DNA from: Saccoglossus kowalevskii | Taxonomy: Eukaryota; Hemichordata; Enteropneusta; Harrimaniidae | NCBI RefSeq assembly: GCF_000003605.2 | Contig: NW_003145785.1 | Span: 435,774-453,714, forward strand | Reading direction: 5' to 3' | DNA: 17,941 bases | In this document: one piece after another, positions 1-10,360 of the stretch | How the letters are laid out: every line of letters starts with the position of its first letter | Position numbering within the stretch: the first letter of the stretch is position 1 | Notes under the pieces: model-generated | Database searches by the model: none | What the model saw: the letters and a program-made list of their open reading frames with translations, nothing else | What the model was told of the DNA's origin: nothing | Position numbers and translations under genes: made by a program

Positions 1-3000
1 TTTTACACAATAACTAGGCAAAGTGTTGCATCTTGGTAATATCGCGTCATCTTTCATTATTTAGAGTTTTCATTTTCTGATAAGGTACCAGTATAATAGG
101 ATGCAGATAGTTGATCGGTTGGTACCAAGAAATACGGCAAATTCTAAACCCATCGAGATACACTGTCATGTAAATACAAAAACCCATAGTTACTGCGTAT
201 ATCAGGGAAACACTTACATATTTTCTCAATACTGATTCATATGTGAAGAAAACTGTACAAAACACGACGTGTTCGCACTTACAAAAAACACCCAGAGTGT
301 CGCCTGCCTCGTTAATATTAACAGAAATCTACGATGCACCATACTGGTGACGTCACTGGAAATCGAGCACACTATATTGATTGTGGCATTATTTATGAGT
401 CTTCGCACATACGGGGATAGACGTAAACTATATACAATTTTGATTGCATACTGTTCTAATTAACGTAAAGGAAGTAAAAACCATATGGATTGCATAGTTC
501 AAACGAGACTGCATGTTTTATATCTACTTAGCATATTACTGAGCATGTGACCGCAGTGTAATTTGGGACAGAGATCACCAAGAACAAATGTCATTACAAA
601 ATCACTAAATTAAATTTCATTTTTTTTTTTTTTTTAAACTGTAACAAATGTATGATACAATTATATAAGACTAGTTTATCCAATGTTGCCGAACAAACAA
701 GATAAGATAAATCTCGAATTCATTAAACTGATATAATAATTTAGACCAATTTTTCTTTGCTGTTTTTTTGTGTGCATTTTCCGTATCTAAATGACATAGA
801 CCCATTGCAATCGAAAACACTATGAATGAATCATTATAAAATGAATCCATTTTATTTGATAAAGTTGTCGAAGAGATTATCCTCCCCCGCGGTGGATGAG
901 AGAGTACGCTGAATTGAATGCTATATACTTCACCAAGTTGGACCAGATAAAAAGTCACGAATCGAAACGAACAAAGCGAAATGTATCCGTCTGTGAAAGA
1001 AGCCTAAAACCACGTGACATATTCAATTGAAATAGCTGAAAACAGTCCTTTTAAAAAATGTAAGAGAGGTCAACCAATTACAATTCTGACATTGAAGATG
1101 AATGAAAACTAAAATTCAATCGAACGGTTACATTTTTATATGACTTTTATACACCCGCGGTATTATGATGATTTTCAGTCAGAGACACAGAATTACTGCG
1201 TTTCAATCAATCTGATCGGATCAGAACGATCGATGGCTGTTCATTTAAACGTAGTTGCAATCAGAAAAGCACATTTAATTAATCAATGAAGCGCAAAACG
1301 GCCCTCTTTGTCGCGTATGCACACAGCTGCATACTTTATACATACTACGTTGTAACTTCATCTTTAAATTTTATCGATCACTACACGCTAAGGACAGGTG
1401 TTTACGACACCAGTATGACGTCACTGCGTTTGGTAGGGTCGCGTTGATCGTAAACTTACATTCAGTATCCTCGAATAATATTCTTTCAACCAAAGACTGA
1501 ATATTAATTGTGGCATGTTGCTATGGTTACGTAAATTGTATACAAACAAAGGATGGAAAATGCAAATAGTAAAATATGACACGATTTACGGTTTGAAAAC
1601 TGGAATCAAAACAAAAACACAGCCGTTTTTAAAAGGTATTATTATTTTTAGGAGCAGTTGAATGTTGTAGTAGTTTGAGGTCAATCGACCAATTATGCAA
1701 ATATGTTCAATAGTTTCGATATTAATGATTTTGAAAATAAACTATAAAGAGAGATCGCGTTAGCTTGGGGACGCCCATTGGGAGTAAATGAGATTTCAAA
1801 CGATGCATATTTCGATCAATGGTTCAGCCAAGCGTGGAGGATTATGTACGAGTCATCTGTACATGAAATGACCTCAGTGATATGGCATATAAGTACTGCT
1901 ACTGCTCTGATCTCTCACTTTCATTGTAAGTGACTAATCTATGCTACCCAAGGGATCATAGACTTGAAAATGGCGACTTTGGATTCGTCATCAATTACAA
2001 AAACCTCTTTTATTTAAAAAAAAAAAAAAAACGCCATAAGCATTGTGAGGATTAATTATGACCTCGATACGTGACGTTAACCCTGGATTAAATACGGTAA
2101 CGACAAGCACTGTATATATCTCCCCACCAGAGCGCGGTCTGTAGTTCACAGTCTAAATTTAATTATATTGGCGTCTCTGTATAATTTATATAATCACAGC
2201 GTTCAAAGGGAGCTGCCAATTACAAAGTGAAATCATGGAACAGCGGTGTCTATTATGATTTAGACTATTTGTAACTAGGATTTCCATTGTAATTTTTAAA
2301 ATAGTTAATTTTAACGTGAATGGTGACATACATGAATTATTTTTGCAACTCGGCTTTCAGTACAAAATGCACACATTTGAAGATAAGTATATCTCGTGAG
2401 AACTTTCACGAGATTACCGATAAAATTAAAACTCGTAAATATAACATTGTCATAACTGTCGAAAGAATAATCATGTAAATATAATTAATTTACGATCACG
2501 ATTAGTGCAATAGGAAATAGCTACCGGAATGACCTTCGGCGCGATGATAAACAGACATAGCTTGAAATGAAAAATTACTTTCTGAAAAAAGGAAAATCCC
2601 CAGGATAACGTAACCGTCAAAACATCAATTATTCTAATTTGTATAAAACCACACATATTTCGTATTGCATTCGTATTTAAATTGTTCTCCTAAAAAACCT
2701 CGTTACCCACAATGCATTAGCTTTAATCGGTGTGTGTATCATATTTAGTACATTATAATCTAGATGGAGATGGAGGCGCTATATTCGAACTGTCTGGAAG
2801 TCTAAAAAACATAATGTAATAATAACAAAACGTTTTGACCTCGCCCTGAAGTGCGTGGGGGTATGGCAGTTATTTTCTCTTCGCGCATGAATACCGCGAC
2901 GACCGTATAATACATCGCATCACTCGTGAAAAATAACTACGCACAAATTCCAGGGCGATGTCAAGAGTGACTGTGTCATAATAATGTATAATACAACCGG

Positions 3001-3243
3001 CAAAAAAAAATGAATCTCGCGTTACCGTATTCGTTTCCATTCATCATGATGATGTCACAAAATTGAAAGAAATAATTATATAATATAATTCTATTCTATA
3101 ATCAGTATCAAAGAATGTGATCCGAATCTAAGTTTGTTACTCACATATGAAGTTTTGTTTTTATTCTATTCTTTTTATTCTTTTATTTTTATTTTAAGAA
3201 AAATCAGTAACATTCAATATTGCAATAGAGTATATATTTACAG
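1..3243. other. Non-coding AT-rich stretch
   Basis: I see no convincing gene here. The open frames are short (under 100 codons), mostly lack a real ATG, and resemble no family. The stretch holds homopolymer runs (T-run near 620-636, A-run near 2017-2030), two perfect TGACGTCA palindromes (348-355 and 1416-1423) and a 9-bp perfect inverted repeat at 2391-2414. It could be intergenic DNA or a long intron; the sequence alone does not decide which. Confidence 0.6.
2391..2414. repeat. Short perfect inverted repeat
   Basis: ATCTCGTGA at 2391-2399 is followed after 6 nt by its exact reverse complement at 2406-2414. It could form a small hairpin or be a dyad protein-binding site. It is not surrounded by any gene signal, and chance is possible. 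Confidence 0.4.
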
Positions 3244-3319
3244 CACCTCCCAGCATGCTTTATTTGGGTTCAGTGAGTGGTCGCTGTCATGGTCAAGTTG
3301 TCTCAGACGAAAATATCAG
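3244..3319 (+). other. Weak candidate internal exon
   Basis: A TATATTTACAG acceptor ends at 3243, with a T-rich tract about 50-80 bp upstream, and a CAG|GTAACG donor starts at 3320. The 76 bp between them are open in two of three frames. One frame reads PPSMLYLGSVSGRCHGQVV and onward, which has a protein-like composition. I recognise no family. No partner exon was found on either side, so this may be a chance pairing of splice-like sites. Confidence 0.18.
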
Positions 3320-3447
3320 GTAACGACATAGATCGATCCAATGTTATTCCCCACCGCGTTCCCACGTGTCTGTTCATTGAATCAGTCACTCAAAATTGCG
3401 TACTGTCCGCCGAGGATTAGAGCAGTGGCGTCAACTTGACATTTTAG

Positions 3448-3485
3448 TATATAAAGCACACCCAGAACATACAGTATTTGCAAAG
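3448..3485 (+). promoter_or_regulatory. Candidate TATA-type core promoter
   Basis: TATATAAAG lies at 3448-3456, and a CA-containing start region follows about 30 bp downstream near 3479-3483. Upstream are a CACGTG E-box (about 3363), an AP-1-like TGAATCA site (about 3377) and a CCAAT motif near 3338. About 50 bp downstream of the putative start is a CAGG|GTAGTG donor-like site. It could drive a non-coding first exon spliced to the acceptor at 9113 of the sulfotransferase gene, but that is inference. TATA-like strings are common in this AT-rich DNA. Confidence 0.25.
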
Positions 3486-3657
3486 CAGTTGACCGCTTTC
3501 ATAGTTGAGTCTACCTACGAAACCTACAGGGTAGTGTCGAGATAGGTTTTGAAAAATCAATTAGTACTATTAGAAAAAGTTGATGCATGAGCAATAAACT
3601 CTAAAAAAAACAAATCAGGTCATCCTAAATCACACCGCCTACACAGTGCATTATTAT

Positions 3658-3679
3658 ATTTATTTTAATTAAAATAAAT
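3658..3679. repeat. 22-bp perfect AT palindrome
   Basis: An AT-only sequence centred on TTTTAATTAAAA reads identically on both strands over 22 bp. It may extrude as a cruciform or bind homeodomain-type factors through its TAATTA core. In DNA this AT-rich it may also be chance. Confidence 0.5.
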
Positions 3680-6239
3680 TGTTTGCGGCTATCTCCCAAA
3701 TTTCCTAATGAAATGGAACAGCGTATATAAGTATAGTCACGTCTTGTATATTTCAAACTCGCTAAGTGTCTACTTAAAAACGGACATGCATAATGCATTT
3801 GAGCATATTTAAAAAAAAATCAGCAGGTGTTAGTTTGACAAATATCAATATTTACAAAACAAAGTCGACGCGTTACACGCTCACGTGGATATGTTAATTT
3901 CAGAAACTTCAGCAGTTTATAAACACATTCACGCATTGACGTTTAATTATCTTACACCAAATTACACCCTCGGGAAATGTACTACGATTGGAATTATCTA
4001 TCAGAATTCTATAAATTAAGGCGATAATGTCAAGATAACCGCGATACGTTGATATTACGTAAATTTAATATGTACTTGGTTTGGATATTACTACTATCTA
4101 AATTCGCCTTCCGGCCTCGTCGATGCTCAGACGGGAGTAGGTAATATGAACAGCGTTCAAAGCATGATCTGTATCCCACAATCCAGCAGTATTCACATCG
4201 AACTAGTGAATTCCCAAGATAGGCAACGAGTATGAATAGGGAAATGAATCTACTGACATCACGTGGTTTAAGTACGAGTAGATGATAACGGGCAGCTATT
4301 GTATGTATATGAATACAATCAGATTCGTTTATTCGTATTTGAAAACGAAAAAAATAATTGAAGTAATTTGCTCTTGATGTATTACTTACGTTAACACAAA
4401 AAATAATGAGTTTATTAGTCATTTGATACAACCACATACCGACAATCAATTATCTAACTGGCCGATATTAGAGATCGCACACTGGAATTGCTAGTAAATC
4501 CTATTAAAATGACTAGAAAATGGTGATATATGCAATTATGAATACGACACCTATAATACAGTTATACATATACTAAACTTGAGTATCATGCGTTTCGCCG
4601 CCAACGCTAGAAGCAAAATAATATTATATAGAAATAACCCAAACGTTAAACTAGTAATATTATATTAAAAACAAATAAATATTGCAATATAATTGCGAGT
4701 TGGAGTGATAAAACTATGCAAGGTTATGATAGAATAAGCACGTTTTAACTTATTTTTTTAAAAAGCTCTGCAACTGGATATAGCATAATAAATTAAAATA
4801 TGTTTTTGATTTTGAACGTGAACACACGATTTCTAAAGATGCGTACTCTATTGTGTAGTTAGCTTTTTCGACAACCGAGAATGCTTGCTGTCTTTCAGTA
4901 CAATACTCATTTTTAAAATTAAAAAAAGGATGCATTTCAATACTGACCTTGCAATTAAATATAATCCAGCTAGCGATATCAAGAAACACACAGCCGACGT
5001 ATAGTGTATCACCTTTGTCACCTAGGATAGTAAAACTGCGAGTCTTGCAAATGAGACAATGCACGCCTTTTCCGCGGCCGCGGCTAGCCGTGTTTTGATT
5101 GGTTGCGCTGTCGTAATTTCTGGGAGCTACTTATTGGCTTGAACGTGAAGTGCATACGTCATCGACGCGTTGATGTGCACATAATGATTTGAAAAGCTCA
5201 CTGTGGGTGGGACAACAACGCTATTAAACTAAAACGTTAAGTACTAGAACATTGCACTATGGAGACAAATGTAGTATAGTAGTAAAGTTGAAAAACCGCT
5301 TGTCAACTAATGATACGACCTCATTTGTGCTACTTTCCTTCATCGCGATTAACTTGTCTTTGTTTCGGCCATTTTTCTCGAATTTGTTATAATTTCATAT
5401 GATTTTGGCCAAACACTTCTGAAATTGCCGTTTTTAATTACACACATGCAAATTTAATGAGCGTTATTATTATATTTACGTTTCACGATACGTGCATTCA
5501 TTGCCGACACCCTGCGTGATCAGAGTAATTTTTCACGTTTTATCATCACGAGCGATTGATTACGATTAACTGACATTGCCATGGTAACGATTACAAGTGG
5601 TAAGATGATGAAATCAACGTCAATTCCGTCTTGCATTCATTCAGTGACGATTTCGTTTACCACATTTAACTTAAATTTGGTATTTAATTCAAACAATTGA
5701 TGGGCCATTAAAACAACCGATGAAAGATATTTTTCTGACCAATCACGTGACTTAATTTAAATTCACATAATGGTTTTCTTGATAACTATCTAGAGAATAT
5801 AATGATAATATGAGATGAATGACGTTCCAAATCTAATCTAAAATTAATGGGTCGAACCAATAATTGTAGGGGTGGAAGGTATGGATAGGAGGTGTACCGG
5901 TATATTGAATACAGCGGTCGCCGTGTTCGAATATGGGCCCCCGTATATAGCATAGCTGAATTACTACACTACACATTGCATTGCATTTAAGTCCTACCTT
6001 TGGTGAGCGAAGGACTGTGCATGTGCCACTGGCGCCCGTGCTAGATCTTTTTTTGGCCCTAAAAACCAACAGTTACCTACAGTTATTGTCTGAGTTACCG
6101 TATTTTAATGAATAATTTTGGGATTTATTTTTTCTTGAGTGAAGCCCTGTCGTGGGTGCGTTGTCAGCGTACGCGTCTGATTCATATACATATCATAGTG
6201 AACTATATGTCCCTTATTCAAATAGTGAGGAGAAAGATG

Positions 6240-6326
6240 TGTTCTCAACTTGAATCGTGTTGAGAACAAAGAAACTACTAAACAGATCTAGAGTACTTTC
6301 CTATTAAACGGACATTGTTGAGAACA
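6240..6326. repeat. Three copies of GTTGAGAACA
   Basis: The inverted form TGTTCTCAAC lies at 6240-6249. Direct copies of GTTGAGAACA lie at 6259-6268 and 6317-6326. The first two form a 10-bp perfect stem with a 9-nt loop. Their spacing suggests a clustered binding site or the remnant of a small repeat. No gene is adjacent. Confidence 0.45.
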
Positions 6327-6780
6327 CATACAGAAACGGATGAACGAATACTGTTTGGAACAATCTGATTAAAATCTAATGTATTGTACGGCGTGTACGG
6401 CGTCACTGATATTATAGAACAAGAAGCGGCATCGATACCACATTCTGTATAATACACGTACAATAAATATAAAATGGCCGTCGAAATCTCGATGACAGCG
6501 AGAGCGAGACGCTACTTGTTTTTGTCACTCAAATAGTGGTTCATTTCTCACTGATTTCTCTCGTCATCGCGTCCACTTTTCTCTGATGTTTATTATCCAT
6601 GCTAATTTAACACGACTGAGTTGTTTCCACTAATCACATAGCAGAATTCACCATATCGCCGTATCGCTGCTTTTTCCCACAAAATATGTCATGATATTTA
6701 GTGTGACCGATTTACATCTCATAGTGCATACTCTCGTTTTATATGTGAATAAAATCCAAATTAAATTGTTTTACGCTTGC

Positions 6781-6944
6781 TTAAAGTGCGAGGGTCGTCA
6801 CCTGCACACGCACGGGAATTGAGTCCCAAGCGACGATAACAACTCACGCTAAAAACGAAAGGCACATGGGTAGACGCATATTCGTAAATAATGACACGCT
6901 ATGGCCATCTGACGCATGCGCAGGTGACGACTCCCCCGCTTTAA
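6781..6944. mobile_element. Miniature inverted-repeat element with TTAA ends
   Basis: TTAA at 6781-6784 and at 6941-6944 flank a 156-bp element. Its 21-bp terminal inverted repeats are at 6785-6805 and 6920-6940. They match at 17 of 21 positions, and the inner 12 bases (GTCGTCACCTGC) are identical. There is no internal coding frame, so it would be non-autonomous. A TTAA target duplication is typical of the piggyBac superfamily. However, these termini begin AG rather than the usual CCY, and because TTAA is palindromic a TA duplication (Tc1/mariner-type) fits as well. A second copy of the right end occurs at 8696-8737. Confidence 0.7.
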
Positions 6945-7054
6945 GTTCGGGTACCATTTTTCTAGTCATGTGACCGTGATGCGCGGTATAGTGGATTTTG
7001 GTACTAGTAACCAGTCGACAGTGCTGAATATATAACCGCGATTCTGACTGTTAG

Positions 7055-7268
7055 GGGAAGGGGGAGGGGGAGATCTGCTCACCAACCTTGCCAAAGGCGC
7101 GACCTTACTAGGGGTTCCGGGAGCATGCTCCCCCTTAAAAAAATGAAATATAGACTCTCTGAAACGCTATTTCCTGAATTTTGAGAGGCAAAGTTTGTTG
7201 ATACAAAAGATTTTAGCTTGATCTTGATTTTTTTTGGAGGGGCGACCTCCCCTCTGCCCCCGCCACTG
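7055..7268. repeat. GC-rich dispersed repeat, likely DNA-transposon derived
   Basis: The block contains runs such as GGGGGAGGGGGAG, a perfect 14-bp palindrome GGGAGCATGCTCCC (7119-7132), a hairpin-forming GGAGG..CCTCC near 7237-7250, and an abrupt end in CCGCCACTG (7260-7268). Read on the minus strand, that end is CAGTGGCGG, a terminus common in hAT-like non-autonomous elements. From memory, similar blocks recur in marine invertebrate genomes. The 8 bases after the end (TAGCCGTG) resemble TAACCGCG near 7035, differing by two transitions, but the left terminus is not clear. The left boundary given is approximate. Confidence 0.5.
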
Positions 7269-9113
7269 TAGCCGTGCTTTTAAGAAGTATGTAGATGTAC
7301 GTACATGTATTGTGGAATTTGTGGTTGTATAGGCCTCTATTAAGCCACTTGTAACTCGTTTACCTACAAAAACTATGGACAGCATGCCGATACATTCAAC
7401 ACTGATGCAAATACGGTGTTTCAGGTCGTCGTCCGCCTGCACGGCGTTCGGAGATTCTTTCCTTCTCTACCCCGTGCGGTAACTCTATTTATAACCGATA
7501 AAAAGTTACAAATGACTGCCAAAAAGCACTTGGAATCAGGCTCGAAATTAAGTATAGCTTGAATAGCTTTGGTTTGAATATACAAACCCTCTTTTTTATT
7601 ATTTATTTTAATTTATCGTCAATGACGGCATTGTTGCATTGCATAATTAATGAAGGTTACTAGTGTTAATAAGCGGGAGATTCCATTCTGTAATTAGGTT
7701 GCGAAGGTCATTGACAAGTAGAACAACTCATTATAATGGAGGAGGATAGATGAAAAATATATGTTGCATTTTATAAAAATACAATTTTTCCTGCTCCCGC
7801 TGGATATACGTGTATGGGCAACGACGGTTTCAGCAGGACGCTCGCCCGATGCCCATCCCCCACCTACAGAAATGTACCACGTTGTATATACAGCAGTTGT
7901 CGGATAATACAAATATCCACCAACATTATACATCGGTGTATATGATATGTTTAATTTAACCGTGTTCAACTTATGTAACGAAGAGTTGGTTTTGAACAAA
8001 AATCTACACATCTGAATAACATTTAGTATATACAATAACATACTAGTATATGTCAATACAAACCGTTTAATTAATATCGCCCGAATCAGCTACAAAGAAA
8101 CAGCGGGATTGAAAAATGAAAACAAAATGTGGTTGTCAATGTGGTGTTCACAACTGCGGGGGCTTAATGAATTACATCGGAGTGGCAGGTTGTCAGTGGA
8201 TTATGCTACAGAAACTCACCGGATATCTGACACGCGTCATTGTAGCGAAACGTATAACGTTATTACGGGTAGACTCTGCGTAATAGGAACAAAACCAGTC
8301 TACACAGATCTAGAATAATCGCATAATTTTTAAACAAGTTGCAGATGTCGTGGAACTAAAGGCAATATGTGGTAGGATCAGTTTGTTTGTGTATTGTCAT
8401 CTCAACTTGAAATCGTTCACTGCTGGAAACACAAACCATGTACATTTGCCAATTATTTTCAAAGTTGGGAGAATATTACCTCTCTCTGCTTTTGTCTGTC
8501 TTGTTTTTCCTCCCTGAATTTTGCGCCAGTATATTGTAATATTTCATTCCCATTTATAGTGCGTATATGATGACAATATAGTGGTAAAATCTTATTTCTC
8601 ATCATTATAATAATTATTTATATACATTGTATATTTTGTGTGGATGAACGAACATATATGTCATCATTCTGATTAAACACGTCATATTCGTTTGAGGCCA
8701 TCTGACGCATGCGCAGGTGACAACTACCCCGCCTTAAATGGGCGATGTGGCTACCGTTGAATATAGCCGTGAATGTTTCGTTTGATATTGGAAAAAAAAA
8801 ACGGACAAAAAAAATTAAATATTAGGGTGTGATTTATCGTACAATAAAAATAACCTTTTGGCTGCAAGTAGTGTTCATTCGATGGAATTATGAAAACAGA
8901 TTTTAATTATCTGTACACAGAAATAAATCCGGTATGAATGCACACTAGAGGTTTTTCAGTAATCAAGTAATCGCTGAAAAAATAAGGGTTTTATTTATGA
9001 AAAAGCATACCCTAACAATTTTATCAAGATGCACAGTTATCTAAAATGCTGAAATATACAAAATTGTCGCATACACATTCCCCTTGTAATATTGTTGATG
9101 TTGTTCATTGCAG
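7269..9113. other. Non-coding stretch upstream of sulfotransferase gene
   Basis: I see no supported exon. A small inverted repeat (ATGGGCA at 7814-7820 and TGCCCAT at 7850-7856) and the transposon-end copy at 8696-8737 are the only structures noted. The interval is probably an intron within the 5' UTR of the downstream gene, or its promoter region, because a splice acceptor sits at its end. Confidence 0.5.
8696..8737. mobile_element. Solo right end of the TTAA element
   Basis: This 42-bp stretch matches the right end of the element at 6903-6944 in 39 of 42 positions, with the same orientation and the same terminal TTAA. No matching left terminus is visible within the expected distance upstream. 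It is either a deleted copy or a shorter related element; a TTAA at 8673-8676 may be coincidental. Confidence 0.65.
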
Positions 9114-9190
9114 AGACGTGGTTGGTTTGATAGAAAGATCGAGAGTGATACAAGAAGCGGTTTCGGCGAGGCGACACCCTTATATACGCA
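9114..9190 (+). other. Probable 5' UTR part of the sulfotransferase coding exon
   Basis: TTGTTCATTGCAG ends at 9113 and looks like a 3' splice site. The bases from 9114 to the ATG at 9191 have no in-frame continuation that resembles family sequence. The coding exon therefore probably begins here and joins an upstream non-coding exon. The start is preceded by ATACGCA, a weak-to-moderate initiation context. Confidence 0.4.
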
Positions 9191-10360
9191 ATGCGTCTAT
9201 ATTTTGCCAAGTATACAAATCACCGTTTTTTCTTTGTTAGCACACTAGTGCTTGGTGCTTATATTTTATCTGCCTACTTCGACGGACGATACCATATACG
9301 TGAGATAGGTGAAGAGGATAGGGCAGCATCGCTGTTGGACGATGACGAGGCAATGGAACATTTTCCCAAGCGTGTGTCCGACAACCCTACAGCTTATCTA
9401 GAGGCTAAATTTGGAAATTCATGTTACAAACCAAGCGTATATTATACTTGGGTGAAAGACTTTATTCTTTCCTCGGACATGAAACGATCAGACCAACCTG
9501 ACTGTCAGAATCGACTCCCTAACGTAATCATGATCGGGGCCAAAAAATGTGCGAGCGATGCGCTGAGAGATTTCTTAGTACTTCATCCGTCGATAGTTTA
9601 CGGTCGCGCGCCGGAGTACGTCGACGACGTGTTTGTTTCCGGTTCCGGAGAAACCCATTTCTTCGATAGGCACTATCAACGAGGGATTGATTTCTACAGA
9701 AACCTGTTTCCGTTTTCTAGACCCGGAGACACGTTGGTGGAAAAGACGCCGCAATATTTAAATTTCCCCGACGATGCCCCGGCGAAAATCTACAATGAAG
9801 TCGGGAAGGATACCAAAATCGTAGCTATTATTTGCGATCCAATTCGCAGAGCCGTTTCAGACTATGTGATGGAACATAAACGCGAAACATACAAAAAGTT
9901 TGTTCCCATGATGCACTACAGGATTAAAGACACGTTTGAGGAATCCGTCCTGGAATACGATCGTTTTGAAAATATTGATACCAACAATGACCTCATAAAG
10001 ATCGGTATGTATGCATACCACTTAGCTCGATGGGTTAGATACTTTCCTCTGTCTCAAATATATTTAGTAGATGGCGGTGTATTCAAGACAGACCCGGTCA
10101 AAGAATTGAAGAATCTGGAACGTTTTCTTCAGCTACCGCGATATTTTAAAAAAGAACATTTCTTTCTTCACCCCAAAACTAACTTGTACTGCAGCGCCTT
10201 TCCTATTAAACGTTGTCTGGACAAGCGCCAGAAGGGATTACGTCACCCGGACGTCTCTGACAAAATTGTGAAACGACTACGTGATTTTTACAGAGCGTAT
10301 GATAACCAGCTTTCGATGATGTTCAATCGAACTTTTACGTGGATGGACGAAGACGTATAA
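9191..10360 (+). CDS. Heparan sulfate 3-O-sulfotransferase-like protein (HS3ST1/5 type), divergent
   Basis: Complete 389-residue single-exon protein. The family transfers sulfate from PAPS to the 3-OH of glucosamine in heparan sulfate, in the Golgi lumen. Residues 12-30 form a hydrophobic signal anchor (type II topology). The sulfotransferase domain spans about 109-385: LPNVIMIGAKKCASDAL (109-125) is the 5'-phosphosulfate loop, GETHFFD (153-159) carries the catalytic Glu154, VEKTPQY (183-189) has the conserved Lys185, and CDPIRRAVSDY (215-225) is the 3'-phosphate site with Ser223. Cys334 and Cys342 match the family disulfide, and QKGLRHP (347-353) the second PAPS loop. FPLSQIYLVDG (285-295) closely resembles HS3ST1. 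An intact coding region in one exon also fits HS3ST1. Odd points against mouse/human HS3ST1: GGTR is CASD (Arg72 to Asp123), Arg151 is Cys215, Gln163 is Met227, His271 is Asp344, and about 13 extra residues precede the catalytic Glu. An NRT glycosylation site lies at 379. The fold assignment is firm; activity is uncertain. Confidence 0.9.
   Translation: MRLYFAKYTNHRFFFVSTLVLGAYILSAYFDGRYHIREIGEEDRAASLLDDDEAMEHFPKRVSDNPTAYLEAKFGNSCYKPSVYYTWVKDFILSSDMKRSDQPDCQNRLPNVIMIGAKKCASDALRDFLVLHPSIVYGRAPEYVDDVFVSGSGETHFFDRHYQRGIDFYRNLFPFSRPGDTLVEKTPQYLNFPDDAPAKIYNEVGKDTKIVAIICDPIRRAVSDYVMEHKRETYKKFVPMMHYRIKDTFEESVLEYDRFENIDTNNDLIKIGMYAYHLARWVRYFPLSQIYLVDGGVFKTDPVKELKNLERFLQLPRYFKKEHFFLHPKTNLYCSAFPIKRCLDKRQKGLRHPDVSDKIVKRLRDFYRAYDNQLSMMFNRTFTWMDEDV

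Larger units (their letters stand above)
3320..6780. other. Non-coding stretch, no gene seen
   Basis: Apart from the promoter candidate listed separately, nothing here supports a gene. The longest minus-strand open frames (4030-4449 and 4750-5064) begin with TTG or GTG rather than ATG and have no recognisable domain. Local features are a 22-bp perfect AT-only palindrome (3658-3679), a CpG-rich patch around 5066-5100 with inverted CCAAT boxes (ATTGG) nearby, and three copies of GTTGAGAACA in 6240-6326, one of them inverted. Confidence 0.55.

Noticed and set aside
4030-5064. Minus-strand frames of 139 and 104 codons
   Set aside because: They start at TTG and GTG, have no recognisable domain, no splice-site support, and biased composition typical of AT-rich non-coding DNA.
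5920-5965. tRNA or tRNA-derived SINE (TTCGAAT and TAGCATAGCTGA boxes)
   Set aside because: The B-box-like motif lies upstream of the A-box-like motif on the same strand, and the T-stem does not pair.
7167-7442. 91-codon minus-strand frame with LQWRGQRGGRPSKK
   Set aside because: It is a translation of the GC-rich repeat; the peptide comes from the repeat terminus, not a gene.
7694-8056. 120-codon minus-strand frame
   Set aside because: It has no domain and low-complexity aromatic composition, and no splice or promoter context supports it.
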